Source of the DNA: Capillidium heterosporum
Taxonomy: Eukaryota; Entomophthoromycota; Entomophthoromycetes; Entomophthorales; Capillidiaceae
DNA length: 64,000 bases
NCBI GenBank assembly: GCA_016630905.1
Contig: WBMQ01000008.1
Coordinates: 1,364,001-1,428,000 of the forward strand
Reading direction: 5' to 3'
Of the stretch, positions 36,978-49,138 are shown piece after piece. Each line of letters begins with the position of its first letter. The stretch's first letter is position 1. The position numbers were made by a program, and so were the translations under genes. Below the pieces are notes generated by a model, which had not been told where the DNA came from, did not search any database, and saw only the letters and a program-made list of their open reading frames with translations.

Positions 36978-36998
36978 AAACTACTCGTTTCACTTTAG
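36978..36998 (+). repeat. 21-base repeat upstream of the P450 pair, copy 2
   Basis: One mismatch to 35042-35062. It lies about 340 bases before its ATG, against about 206 for copy 1, so the spacing has changed since duplication. Confidence 0.5.
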
Positions 36999-37174
36999 GT
37001 TATACCAAGTATAACGCACTATCAACATGCAGACTTACAGGTCAGGTTTGAGAAGTTTCACTTAAACTCTCCAACCATTAAGCAAATTATAAGCTGTAAT
37101 AGGCTAACCTGAGTCTAGTCCACGAGTCCATCGTCAACTGTTCCTGATGATCAATCAGAATCAAAAAGTCTGCC

Positions 37175-37183
37175 CGGGTAAAC
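37175..37183 (+). promoter_or_regulatory. Conserved P450 upstream element CGGGTAAAC
   Basis: Starts 143 bases before the ATG; one base different from the element before the first P450. Confidence 0.45.
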
Positions 37184-37272
37184 CTGGTACTAAAATATAA
37201 TCTAAAGTGTATATATTTTGATTCAGTAGATACAGAAACAATCAATTTTGATTCCTGAGAATTAAAAATAAG

Positions 37273-37280
37273 TATATAAA
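37273..37280 (+). promoter_or_regulatory. TATA box of second P450
   Basis: TATATAAA begins 45 bases before the ATG. Confidence 0.5.
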
Positions 37281-37317
37281 TGATCTTCTATATCCACAGC
37301 CTTTACTTTCAATTCGC

Positions 37318-38857
37318 ATGGGAATTTTACTATTAGCAGCCTTACTCTTACTTTCGATTTTAGCTTTCAAGGTTTACACCACCTTCAAAGTTCCAAAGGA
37401 GCTGCAATCCCTCCCAACCTTATCGTTCCTCTCGCTGCTACTCGCCTTCTTTTGGGGGGAATCCTACGACGACAAGGTAGAAACCATCTACAAACCTGCT
37501 TTAGTAAATGGTAAAGCCAAGACATGGGCTCAAGGTACATGGGAAATAGTATTCACAGACATAAATATTATCAAGGAAATCTTTACCAGGACAGACGTCT
37601 TCCTGAAGAAGCCTGAAAATGCTAAAGATAGAGGCTTCCTGGTCACCAAGTTTTTAGGTAAATCCAACATCGTCAACAACGATGGTGAGGAGTGGAAGCG
37701 CCATCGTAAGGTTGTCAACCCGGCACTCAAGAAACAGTGGTCTCCAGATCTATTTGCCCACTGTACCTTTCAGATGATTGACAGGATTGAAGAATCTAAA
37801 GGCAAACCAATTGTGATCCTAGATTTATTTCAACATCTTACCTTAGATGCCTTAGGGCTGGGGTTATTCGACTACGATTTCAAAGCAATGAAGCAAGGGA
37901 ACGACAACGCAAATCTTATGCTGTATCACAGCATCATGAAATCCATATTTAATCCACTGTACTTCTTATTACCTTTCCTTGAAAAGATAGTTCCGTCACG
38001 TCTAGAAGCCCACAAAAAAGTGGATCAGTTCATCAAGTTTTTAGACAGCATTATCCAAGAACGAAAGGTCAATATCAAAGCTGGCAATGCCAAGGACGAC
38101 TTACTAAGCCTGATAATACAAGCCAATTTAAGCGAGAAGGATGGATTAAGTGATGAGGAGACAATAGCAAACCTCTCCACTTTCTTTATAGCTGGACACG
38201 ATACAACTGCCAACACCTTAACTTCGACAATGTACTACCTTGCCAAGCACCAGGTACAAATAGTTATATTGATATCTGATTTTTTAGGAAATACAAGACA
38301 AAGCCCGTAGTGAAGTCCTCGGTATATTGGGAGATGGTGCCGTCAAAACACCAACCTTCGATCAGCAAAAGGAGATGAATTACATCAATCTTATTATCAA
38401 GGAAAGTATGCGTATCGTAACAACTGCGCCACTGCTACGTCGTTACTGCTCCAAGGAAACAGTCCTTTCCGATGGGTTCGTAGTGCCTGCTCAAACTTAT
38501 GTTAGGATGATGCCGTGGTTGGTTCATCATCAGGAGGAAGTGTACCACAAACCAGATCAGTTTATACCAGAGCGATTTGAGAAAGCTCATGGTGCCCAGG
38601 ATATCAACTGGATACCTTTTGGTGGAGGAAGTAGGATTTGTAAGCTATTTGTTGATGGATAATGTACTCATTTTTTAACTTTAGGTGCTGGTATGAACTT
38701 CTCCTTGGTTGAACAAAGGGTCGTCATCGCCATACTCTTACAGAAATATATTGTAAAACTGGGTCCCAAATCTTCTACTCAACCTAAACCGCACCTCTCA
38801 TCTAGTGGGCTGGTAAAGCCATCTGGTATGGATGTCATCTTCATCCCAAGGGTATAG
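37318..38857 (+). CDS. Cytochrome P450 monooxygenase (tandem copy 2)
   Basis: Three exons (37318-38253, 38288-38639, 38685-38857) give 486 residues, the same exon lengths as copy 1. The I-helix is AGHDTTAN, ExxR lies in KESMRIV, and the heme loop is FGGGSRICAG. Most differences from copy 1 are scattered single substitutions, with a cluster around residues 90-120 (EIFTRTDVFLKKPENAK). All key residues are present, so it should be active. The tandem arrangement and shared flanking repeat point to local duplication. Substrate unknown. Confidence 0.95.
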
Positions 38858-39521
38858 CTCGTAATTAAATTATTATACTACTGTTGTTTCTTGATATATG
38901 CTTAGTTGTACTTCAATTTTTGTTTACGCAGCTTAAATAGTACTGTTTTTGCTAAAATATCTATAGTACTTTAGCTACAACTTTGATTCAAAAGTATTGG
39001 AAATATAATAGCGTTGTTAGTGATATAGAAAAGTAAAAATATTATTATCTACAACTTTATTAAAGAGACTTAGCCTTTCAGCTACTATTTATAAACCTAG
39101 GCTTGAAGCAGTGTGCTTTTATATATATCTGCCATTGAATACAAGTGCTGGAAACACGATTATCTATAACCTACATATTGAGAATTTCAAGTATATGCAT
39201 TAGATATTACATCGTTATTTTTACCTTAAAATTTGATTTCAAACTGGTTTAGGTAGAAATGCTTTGATACATCCAATATAAACTTTTCATAACCGATATG
39301 AATCTAAATTGAATTTAAAACTACTTTGTTCTTGAAGCCATAGAACCTGGTGCTGCTGGCTAAAGGAACAAAACTATGACAACTCCAACTCGACTGGAAA
39401 ATAAAATAGTTATACAATATTTGCAAAGTAGTGCTACAACCCTTACAAAATGAACCAAATTAACTCATTAAAGTTTATTTACTGTAGTAGGAGAGTACTC
39501 CAACTGTTCAGAACCTACCAT
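38858..39521. other. Convergent intergenic region
   Basis: Between the 3' ends of the second P450 and eIF3h. AT-rich, no coding or repeat signal noted. Confidence 0.5.
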
Positions 39522-40740
39522 TTAGTTCTCCTTAAGACCTTGGAGCGCTTTACCAGCGAACATCTTGGTGATAGTAGGCGTTACAAAGTGGTTCATGTTG
39601 GTAGCCAGGGTATCGAGGTGGTGGAAAGCGAAGAGGTGGTCAACCCGATCTAACTCGGGTACCGTCTTGAACTTGGCGGCGATCTCGGCCTCCGATTCCA
39701 AAGGTAGGGGAGCACGACCCTTCTGCTTAAGGGCCTCATTCTCGTTAATCTAATTTCGTTAAAATGAAATCTATTTTTGAAAAATTACCTTAGCTTGGAT
39801 ATAGGCGGCCACCTTAGTCTTATCCCTAGCTAAAGTTCGCTGGTAATAGGCGTAGTTGTTCATATCGTTGGTGAAGTCCTCGAATCCTTCCAACATGGCT
39901 TCCAAATTGCGCTCGACAAAGGGTTCAACGTTGAGTTCCAGGTTAGCGTAGTTGGGGGTCAAAGTAGCAAGGTGGGACTCAGTGTTGAAGTGGAAAGAGT
40001 CAGTGGTGATGTCGGGCTTCTGGTCCAAGTTGAGGCTGAGGTCAAGCTGGCTCAGTAATACAGAGGCCAGCTTCGAACGTTGGACCTGGATAGGGATGTC
40101 GATTAGGATGTCAGAGTACTTGAGTTTGTTGGCGGCTAACGAAGAAGCTTTGAAGTTTCGGGTGCTGTAAAGCTCGACAAAGGTTTCGTTCAACCGGTAG
40201 GCTTTTAGAGATAAAGTGCCCATGGTAGAGTGGTTCAAATCTAAATATAAGGTTAGGCAAATTAAATTCTTCTTTTTTACCAAAGATTAGAACGACGCAC
40301 TGCTGGCCCAACTTCTTCTGGTAGGAAATCTGTGCATCAATAAAATTGGCGTCGAGGAAGGTGTTCAAGTTGGAGCTCAAGTACCAACCAACACAAGCCG
40401 AATCCAAATTAATCTCCCTAAAGTTGGCAATCATATCGCTTCTATACTGCAGTAAGTTGAAGTTGGTGACTTCGGAAGGGAAAGGAAACATGTTGGTAAC
40501 ATCTAACTGGCTGTTGATATCTAAACCTAAAAGTTGACCTGAAGCTGAAGATGGGAACGATTCCCTGCAATGTTTAACTATCTTCAAAATAGCCTGTTTG
40601 ACAAAAAATAAATACAAACTTTAAAAGAATGAGGTTACCAAGGCATCTATCGATACGAAGTTGATACTGCTTTTGTTTTCCACTTCGCTTTCCAACAGCG
40701 TACTCTTTACGGCACTAGGAGTAGGTTCTTTGGTCGCCAT
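39522..40740 (-). CDS. EIF3H: Translation initiation factor eIF3 subunit H
   Basis: Four exons (40639-40740, 40281-40593, 39789-40240, 39522-39749) encode 364 residues. An MPN domain occupies about 25-160: VSIDALAILKIVKHC, GQLLGLDI, VGWYLSSN, VVLIF and GTLSLKAYRL match eIF3h. The metal-binding JAMM His residues are absent, as expected for this non-catalytic subunit. A helical C-terminal half follows. It acts in the eIF3 complex on the 40S ribosome. eIF3h is absent from budding yeast but common in other fungi. The start at 40740 (AACATGG context) fits the family; an in-frame ATG at 40821 would add 27 residues. Confidence 0.9.
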
Positions 40741-41674
40741 GTTCTTATCTGTTAACTCAGGTTTAACCAACGAACTTTTGGACTTTTGTTCAAACTTTTG
40801 TAATGTTTTTGGAATAAGCATTTTGCAGGTTGTTGGCTTTGAACAATAATGAACCAATAGAACCGGCTTATTTGTGCAAAGTATTCTTTCATTGGACTAG
40901 TAAGGGATTTTCCCTTCAAAGTTCAGGATGCTTTGCTGAAAGCTAAAGTTTCATAAGGTTTATTAATTTAAAATGGAGTTAATTTGTAGTTAAACTTTGC
41001 ACATTTCCTTGATATAGGTTTGTATTTGAAGCTATCTTGTAAATCAATCGATTACCATCAACTACTATAGGCTTTATAACCAATGTCAATTTCAAGTTAA
41101 AAATAGTCTCCAAAACTCCCTGGACACATTATTCACTTCCTTGTATGTTTTCATCAGCCGAAAGTAGCAAAATAAGCTATTGGAAAGCAGCTAAATAGCA
41201 ATTTTTAAGTATAGCTATAGGCAAGGTTAGAAGCTCAATTATAATGGCTATGCACCTCATTTCAACAGATATTTAAAGTCCTATATTCTTTTTAGTTTTG
41301 GTTAGAGTGGATATGCTATGCAAGTATAGATAGTGGCTTGAATAGGCTGTTGTAAGCTTCGGTTAGTATCGATAATTTCAATACCAATTATCTCCAAGGT
41401 TACGTGATAAAATTTTTCCTTAGGAAATTCAAGAGACAATTGTGATTCAAGTTGTGCTTGGTTTATACTTTTCATTTTTAGCGACTTAATATCTACATTT
41501 ATTAATACCGTAAGCTTTAGGATATCCTATAGTTTAAAACTCATCGTTAATCTTGTACTCTATATATTTATATTTGTAGCATAATTGAGTACCTTTGACG
41601 CCAATTTAATTAATGATCTTACTTGCGTTATAGCAATAATTGATATCAACCAACATATTGTAATTTTAAAGCTA
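40741..41674. other. Divergent intergenic region
   Basis: Shared upstream region of eIF3h and the GON4-like gene. No gene or strong element recognised; an in-frame extension upstream of 41675 lacks an ATG. Confidence 0.45.
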
Positions 41675-44600
41675 ATGAGTGAGACAAGTAATTCAAGTTC
41701 ATACGAAATCCTTGAAGATAGGAACATTTTTTCGAATAAAGTACACAGTAAAGATCGAGGTACCAATCAAGTCTTACTAGAAGTAGACTTTGTAACCAAA
41801 AACGGTATCGAGAATGAAAGTCAACTCTCAGCTTTGAACCCTAGTAATAGAGTTTCCAACCAAATTGAAGATCAAAGCGTATCAGATTTACAGGATACGA
41901 ATACTGAGAGTAATGAGGGTAAGATTGCATTTTTGAGCAATGGAAATCGAAACTTTACGCCAACTGAGGAGCCAGTCTTGAAAAATAAGCAGCATGTGAC
42001 TGCCAACAGCCTTGGAGATAAACCCATTCTTTTGGAGGTAGAAAATCAAGCACAAATTTTTTCTAGCCCATTTGAACATCAATCTTTAGTGGTCGAGCAG
42101 CTCAAGTGGACCGAAGAAGAAGATAAGAAGCTATTTTTTGCCATACAGAAGCATGGTGAAGTTTGGAATCGAGTTTCTAAGAGGGTTAGCAATCGAACCG
42201 GTTTAGAGTGTCAACAAAGATGGGTAAAGTTAACGACACCTAAAGAAAAAAAGATGAGGTCGAAGGAAAAGGGAAAAGTTGGTCAGCCTCCAATCCTAAT
42301 GGATAAGAAGGCTAGCCCACCTCAACTGCAGTTTAAAAACTCTGATGGAAAAGGCCCCAAACATAGCACGAGTATGGCAAATTTTAATAAACATAGTAAT
42401 GTAGGGATTCCTCCGCTCAACCTCGAGCTCCTTGGGAATGGCTTTGACTTTTCCAATTTAACTAGCCAGAAGGCTATGCAGCTGTCCGAAATGTTTTTTA
42501 ACTACGCCATTGAGCTAAGTAAGGTCGAAAAAGAGAACTCTGAATTAGATGCTCAAGCCAAGGGAACAACACCTGATATACTCGCCTTTGATGAGTTTAG
42601 CAATCTTTTCGACCATGGAGCAACTCCACTAAGCAATTTAATTATGGTACCAGCCTCTATTCAAGCCACAAAAAGTAAATTTTTGTCCTTTTCGATATAT
42701 CAGTAGACTGAAATACTAACTCTTCCTTGCTGTATTAAGATTATGAGCCCACAGGTGCCCTCGCTCCCTCCTTTGACCTGCAATCCGCCATTAATGGGTT
42801 TACTCGACCACTATCAAATAGCTTGAATACTGTAGAGCCTGCTCAAATTCAAGAAACTATAAGTAACAAAAACAATGATTTTAACTCCCATCAAACCAAC
42901 ATAAATGCCAGCAATCAAGACCTACTTCAGCCACTTAACCAAGAGCCTACAATTTCACAGATACCTGCTGATACTATGGATCCCTCCAAGTTCAAATCCA
43001 TCAACCTGGCCGACTACGTTGACGGTGTCAGTTGGCCGACAAGAGGACCCTACAAGGCAAATCGGAATGACCGTCGACATAAAAGTAATGGACGACGCAA
43101 AAAGAGCCAAGAGCCTGGCCCAAGTCTGCCGGATGGAGCTACCGTTGATTCAGATAAGGAACAAGAAGTCCCTATCAGCCGTCAAGACTTGGAGAACCTG
43201 CTGCAGAAGTTCGCTGAAGAAGATCTCCCCGAAGAGCTGGATGATGACGCCGACTACCACAACCGCGACGAAGAGCTTTTCAAGGAGGAGTTCCGAAGCC
43301 AACCCATCAGCCGTAAGTTATAAACTATGCTCAAAACTCATCTTTCTTAGAGGAGGAGCTGGATGACCTGCGCAACGATGCCGAGATATTTTCATCACCA
43401 CCCCCCGTTGACGACAATGACGAGATCAACAGCGATTCCGATGGGTACTTATTTAAATGTTTATGTAGCTAACCCCTGCCAAGGCACCTCTTCTCCACCA
43501 AAATGCTGAACGAACTGCGAACCCAAATGCAAATCGTAATTCTTCATGAATACGCCCATCTAACGTCTTCAATTCTAGAACATGCAGCTGGTGCTCCAGG
43601 CCTACTCTATCGAAGCCATGTTTAAAGGACCTACCAGTGAGCAGGCCAAGCGGTGGGAAGAACGGGCGGTACTATTTCAGTTGATCTATAACGCTAACAT
43701 ATACTCTAGCATCAAGTTAAGCGCTTGCACCTATACGGGCAGAGGTCGACTATCACCTCCCTTTACCACGGCCTCAACCAGGTCAACTCCCCCGAGCCCT
43801 ACATCTCGTTCCTAATGGTTCCAGCTGGTGATTTGGTCACAAACATCTTAAGCTATATAAAATTCTATCTGAAATCAGTCAACAAGAGCAAAGAAATAGA
43901 GAAGGAGTTCGAGGATGAAGAGGCACAAGTTTCTGATATCCGGTTGTGTCATCCCAAATCAACCTTGATGAACAAGCATATAGTCGAAAAAACCAGGTGC
44001 ATCACATTTTTATGCTCGCGAGTCTTAGCACCCATATTTATACCAGCCTACCGTCCTTATTTCTTGACCAGTAAGCCTATCTTTGGTATCAAGCTAACAT
44101 GTCTATAGTTAAATTACGGGAACGCTTGGTATACACACCAGCTGAGAACCGACTATTGACGATGGGACTGTACAAGTTTGGAGACGACTGGACCACCATT
44201 AGAAGTCAGATGCTACCTACCCGTTCTTCAAGGCAGCTCTCCACTCGGTTCCGTAACCTCAAGTCCAATCGTTCCGACCGCAACCCGATCAAGGTAATTT
44301 CAACAGCAACTGCAGCTTACCTAACCTTTGTAGTCCTACTTCTTCCAACACATGAACAATTTGTCCCAGAAAGAGGCCCAGATCCTGGTCTACGTAAGCT
44401 ATAGAATGAGTACACTTTTAACACAAAGTTTAGGGTCTCGAGCATTACGGCAAGCGGTTCAGGTTAATCGTTGATCGGCTGCTACCGCATTTACCTGTTT
44501 ACAAGCTGCGTGCCTGGGTCAAGGATAACAAGCTCATCAAGCGGAAGTTGGCTATTGGATCCAAATCGCACTTGGATGGCACCCAACGCATCCCTAAGGT

Positions 44601-44871
44601 ACGACGTAGGCATCTAGACGACCTCTACCGCATGGCGACCAGTGGGATAGGAATGCACGGAAATATCAACGTCAACGGTACCCCAGGACCCAACTTGGAC
44701 CACCTACCGCTTTTGCTGCCTCGGTTAGTACCCAACCCCAAGCAAGTTTCTGGGAGTGAAGATGACAACGAGGAGGAGGAGGAAGAGGCTTTGGAGACCG
44801 AATTGGATTTCGATATGGAATTGATAGCCGACTTTGACACCGAACAGATATCCGACCCAGAATCGGAGTAA
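41675..44871 (+). CDS. GON4-like Myb/SANT chromatin or transcription protein
   Basis: Nine exons (41675-42674, 42740-43312, 43351-43444, 43484-43535, 43579-43668, 43710-44070, 44109-44293, 44334-44393, 44434-44871) give 950 residues in one frame. A Myb/SANT repeat sits at about 142-187 (KWTEEEDKKLFFAI ... RWVKL). A central helix (MLNELRTQMQ ... MQLVLQAYSIEAMF) resembles the Gln/His-rich helix of animal GON4L/YY1AP1. A SANT-like block at about 728-785 (LVYTPAENRLLTMGLYKF ... RFRNLKSNR) matches the GON4L segment ending in the RIKNL region. A basic helical part and an acidic tail follow. Nuclear transcriptional regulation is inferred. TFIIIB B'' was considered but fits less well. Confidence 0.65.
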
Positions 44872-45848
44872 CTTGTGGCTTACGTTGACGATATTTTCGT
44901 GGTATTTAATTGAGCTCTCAGCAAAAGGTACATTTATTGATGGCTTACCTTTGAAGTAATGTGCTAAAGTACTAAATCTTGGATTTTTAGATAGTGCTAG
45001 CACCTTTCAGTATTTTAGGCTTTAACTACGATTGTTTATTCTCAACCTAGTTGAGGCTGGAAAGCCAGGTATATTTGACTACAGGCTGTATAGTTTTTGT
45101 AAGCTATAGCATTCATCATAAACCAAAATATATATAAATCTAGATACTCTTTCGGTATGGGAAGATTTCAAGATGTTGTAGCAGCTGCCTTAAGTTCAAA
45201 GGTGAGTACGGGAAGTTGGAGTATATATAAGTATACTATTATAAAGTAACTATTTAATATTTACAACCAATTTAGTTTACCAATTGCAAGCTTTATAATC
45301 TTGTTAGTTTCTAACTTTATACATCTATAGTTTTAATTAACGCCAATGTTTTTACTATATACTTATACATCACTTTAATATATATATTGTAATAACTTGT
45401 ATCAAGTTTAATTGCCTATATTTGCAGATAAAAGTATGCTACTGTATTTTAAAGTTTATTACTGAGTAGTTTGATAGCTTTCTATCCAAATTTATGGCTG
45501 TTAGTGTTTCTATAGTATTACTATAGCTGTTTACATTCAATGTATTTGAATCTATGGGAATATAATTACATGTGTAGTGATTATTTGTAACTAATTTTAA
45601 AAATCACCCGTATACCCTCATTTAATCTATTCTTCTGCTATATAAAAATACAAACCTCTATTATGTTCGATGAAGATATATCAAGCTTTCCATCGTTTTG
45701 ATTGCTGTAAAGTTGCCAACTTAAGTTCAAAACCATAACCCTTGACCGTTCTATATTAGGAAACTTTTATAAAGCGAATATGAGTCATCAAAAAGAATAG
45801 TATAAAAAGCCTGAGGGATGCATTCATCACTTTACACTTTTAACTTCA
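44872..45848. other. Intergenic region with an orphan exon-like start
   Basis: At 45157 an ATG opens MGRFQDVVAAALSSK and runs into a GTGAGT donor, with a TATATAAA just upstream, but no continuation could be found. It is otherwise very AT-rich. Confidence 0.35.
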
Positions 45849-46857
45849 ATGACCTTTGAAGGGGATCTATCGCTAATTAGCAGAATCAACGAGCTACGCA
45901 ACCAACCAAACATCTTCATCAAAGACTGGGAGCGTCTCGAATCGACCATTAACAATATCGTCAATGACGGTAAAGAAAACCTCCATGTCATAGCCGGTAA
46001 GCTGCCATTAACAAAAAATTACTAAACTGGATCCAGACTTCGATATGACCTTGACAAAGTACTACCGAAACGGTCAACGTAACTACACCTCCCATTTGAT
46101 CCTACATTACAGCGACCTGGTATCCCAACAATTTAAAGACGGTATGATGGAGCTCTACCACAAGTACTACCCCTATGAGATCGACAGCAACTTAAGCTAC
46201 ATGGAAAAGTACGCCAAAATGGAGAAGTGGTGGCATTTAGTCCATGAAATCTACGTAAAGGAAAATTTAACCCAAGCCAAGATCAATGAGGCAGCAGCAG
46301 TTGTTAGACCTACCTATCGAAGTAGCATAGAGGAGTTCTTTGACATGACTGAAAAAAAGCAGCTACCTCTACTGGTATTTTCAGCTGGGTTAGCCGGTAA
46401 CCTTTTCTTCCTATAAATAATACTAAATATATATTACCTGAACCTTCCTTACCATTTCAAAATAGACATTATTGAAGCACTACTCAAAGTGGAAAAGCTA
46501 CAGCGTACGAATGTACATGTCATCTCCAACAAGATGGTATTCTCTAAGGAGGAACCATTCCATTGTACAGGTTTTCAGGACCCAGTCATCCATCTCATGA
46601 ACAAGGGTGAAGTAGCACTCAAGGATACACCTTTCTATAATGAAGCCAAAACTCGATCCAACACTATATTGCTGGGGGATTCTCTATCGGATGTCAACAT
46701 GTCTAAAGGTCTGGTTCACTCCAATTTGATCAAAGTTGGGTTCCTCAATTTTGATATTGACAAGAACTTGGAAGCCTACATGGAAAAATTTGATGTCGTC
46801 CTTACCGAGGATGCCTCTCTAGATTGGATCATCGATCTTTTGAAACTTGTGAATTAA
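45849..46857 (+). CDS. Cytosolic 5'-nucleotidase III-like (pyrimidine 5'-nucleotidase)
   Basis: Three exons (45849-45996, 46037-46396, 46466-46857) encode 299 residues. The HAD motif I DFDMTLT is formed across the first splice junction. VFSAGLAD matches motif II and the SNKMVF segment follows. KTRSNTILLGDSLSDVNM carries the motif III/IV Asp residues. The family dephosphorylates pyrimidine (or 7-methylguanosine) nucleoside monophosphates in the cytosol. The length matches animal NT5C3 (about 290-300). No signal peptide seen. Intron donors GTAAGC and GTAACC are ordinary. Confidence 0.9.
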
Positions 46858-47417
46858 AGTTGGTTACTAGATTTACATTAATATTTTCTAAACAAAAGTT
46901 CTTATAAAAACATTTATATTATGGCTGTGTAATACTGTACTAGATATTTATTCTAACATTTAATGTAAATATTTGAGATATTAGTAGCCACAAATAATAG
47001 CACCATAAATTTATATATTACCGATAATTAATAACTTCAAACCATACCTTTTATACACAAAACTATTGAAACTCTCACTACAGCTAGAGCTTAATACTTG
47101 TACTCCTTTGAAAGAGTATAGTTGGTTTATTATTTCGTTGTTGTACGCCATATATGACGATATTGAATTAGTGTAGATGGTTGAAAGCATTGAAGTTTAT
47201 TTCATTGCATAGTTGGCCAAAATGAGATAATTTATGAAGTCACTATTGGTAAAATATTCGACAATATTATCATCAATGTAATGTTCGAAATTAGACAAAC
47301 ATTAATGCAATATATTTATAGCTTTATCTAAAAGAAGTTAGATAAACTCCAATGTTAATTTCGAACAGTACTATTGTAATGAAGTTTCTTTGATTAAATG
47401 TGAGGTCATCAAAATTC

Positions 47418-47424
47418 TACGTCA
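47418..47424 (+). promoter_or_regulatory. ATF/CREB-like site TACGTCA
   Basis: Reverse complement TGACGTA, a half-conserved CRE used by ATF-type stress bZIP factors. It lies 18 bases before the TATA box of the LEA-like gene. Confidence 0.35.
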
Positions 47425-47435
47425 TGAGATGAAGG

Positions 47436-47443
47436 TATAAAAG
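47436..47443 (+). promoter_or_regulatory. TATA box of LEA-like gene
   Basis: TATAAAAG begins 44 bases before the ATG, the same spacing as in the P450 genes. Confidence 0.5.
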
Positions 47444-47479
47444 GACACAAAGAACTACTCAAAAGCGTAAATATCAAAG

Positions 47480-48244
47480 ATGAATTTCACTAAACAACTC
47501 CGTTTCCAAACTGTATGCACCAGAGCATCCACAATCCGCTATCTCCCTGTAAGGAGAATCTTACCATGTACATCAAGTAATCTCAGCTACCAAGGACAGG
47601 CACTGCGATTCTACAATACCAAACACGAAACCGAGAAACTCCAAAACAAACTGAATCCCAATCAAAAGCAAGCCAAAAATCTATCTGAAACTGAAGTGAA
47701 AGAGACCGTTAAGAAACTGGCCGAACAGAAGAAGAATGAGGCGTTGAATAAAACTGAGGAGATCAAAGAGAACTTGAGTCATAAAGCTAAGAAGGCTGCC
47801 AACTCAGCTGAGGAAGCAAAAGATAACATCCTAGATCAAGCTGGTCAAGTCAAAAAGCAGGCCAGCAAGGAGTTCCAAAATGCCAAGGATTCCGCCCAAT
47901 CAACGGCTCAAGACTACATAGGGACGGCCAAGGCTACTATAAGTGATGCTACTGAAGCTGCAAAGGATGCAACTGCCAACGCCGCTGAAGTAGTTAAAGA
48001 CAAAGCAAGTCAGCTTTACGAATCGGCTCAAGAAGCTATAGATACGGTTGCCACCAAAATAAAGGAGACGACTGGGATGTCGAATGCCAAGGTCGATAAG
48101 CATGCTGAAGCTGCCAAGAACAAAGCGGAACAAATCAAAGATAACGTCAAAAGCAAGACCAATGAACTGAAGGGAAGTGCAAAGAGCAATATTGATCACG
48201 CTGCTTCAAAGGCCCATAGCAAAGCTAAAGAGCTGGAGCGTTGA
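47480..48244 (+). CDS. Mitochondrial LEA-like hydrophilic protein
   Basis: Intronless, 254 residues. The first 45 residues are Arg-rich and lack acidic residues until position 50 (KQLRFQTVCTRASTIRYLPV ... LRFYN), a typical mitochondrial targeting peptide. The rest is Lys, Ala, Glu and Asp-rich with degenerate 11-residue repeats (for example KAKKAANSAEEAK and AAEVVKDKASQLYESA), like group 3 LEA proteins. Such proteins are disordered in water and become helical on drying. Plant and brine-shrimp mitochondrial LEA proteins protect inner membranes during desiccation. A role in spore or stress survival is inferred. A CRE-like site and TATA box stand close upstream. Confidence 0.7.
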   Translation: MNFTKQLRFQTVCTRASTIRYLPVRRILPCTSSNLSYQGQALRFYNTKHETEKLQNKLNPNQKQAKNLSETEVKETVKKLAEQKKNEALNKTEEIKENLSHKAKKAANSAEEAKDNILDQAGQVKKQASKEFQNAKDSAQSTAQDYIGTAKATISDATEAAKDATANAAEVVKDKASQLYESAQEAIDTVATKIKETTGMSNAKVDKHAEAAKNKAEQIKDNVKSKTNELKGSAKSNIDHAASKAHSKAKELER

Positions 48245-49138
48245 TCTAATTAGATAGCTATACATGTATTTTCAGCTCTCTAACTTATAAATAAAAACAT
48301 ATAAAAGACTTGCTATCGTGTTAGTATATATTATTTTGTATCTAAATTTACATTCAGATATAAGTGACTGCTATAATGCATATGCTTATATGGTATGCTT
48401 GTAGTTAACGAATAAGTTGTGAACTTAGAATATCAACTATATCGTACTGTCAGTTAGAATATTGTATCATATACTAATACAAGCAGCTTCGTGTATATCA
48501 GCAAATATTTTAGTTATTTATAACCAGAGATGTTGTTCAGTATTCTACAAGCAAACTAATGGCCAAAGTCAAAGAGCTAGAAGGCATTATTAATAATGAT
48601 AACTCTTTTAGAGTAGTAAAATACATAATAGTGGAATAAAACTATATAACTGTATGAGTGGTAATGATATCAAGTAGTAAATATCTTTCTTAATTATTTT
48701 GTAAGCAAAGGGATAGGAGCAGTGATATGAGTATATTTACGTAAGAATGGAACTTGTTTGACAAGTTTACAGTAGGTTTAAACTATCGTGAATGTTGAGG
48801 TAGAATCGTTATATAGCTATTTAATAGACTAAACAATAGTATAAGTATTACTCTATATCAATATCCCATATACAGAAGAATATAAGTATATATTACATAT
48901 AAATAAATACTGCTCCAAAAATACGCTTGAAAAAGTGGAATTTCTATAACATACTGTCTCTATAAGAAATATCTTCAAGGAACACAGGTAAAAGTATAAA
49001 CTTATAAATTAAGATGTATTGAAATGCAAACTTTAATTTTTAAGTTTAAAACCTTACTAACCACGATAACTATATTACAATAGCTTAAGTTGAGGGGCTT
49101 ATGGAAGGTATGAAAAATAACGGAGCGGTGTATATCAA
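48245..49138. other. Convergent intergenic region
   Basis: AT-rich spacer between the LEA-like gene and the copper transporter. No gene signal. Confidence 0.5.

Larger units (their letters stand above)
36792..37317. other. Spacer between tandem P450 genes
   Basis: Terminator region of the first gene and promoter of the second. It contains the 21-base repeat (36978-36998), an AATCAGAATCAAA stretch near 37154, and the elements listed separately. Confidence 0.5.
46858..47479. other. Intergenic region upstream of the LEA-like gene
   Basis: AT-rich. It holds the promoter elements listed next and no gene. Confidence 0.45.

Noticed and set aside
45157-45201. Exon-like MGRFQDVVAAALSSK followed by GTGAGT
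   Set aside because: No downstream exon could be joined; fifteen codons are too few to call a gene.
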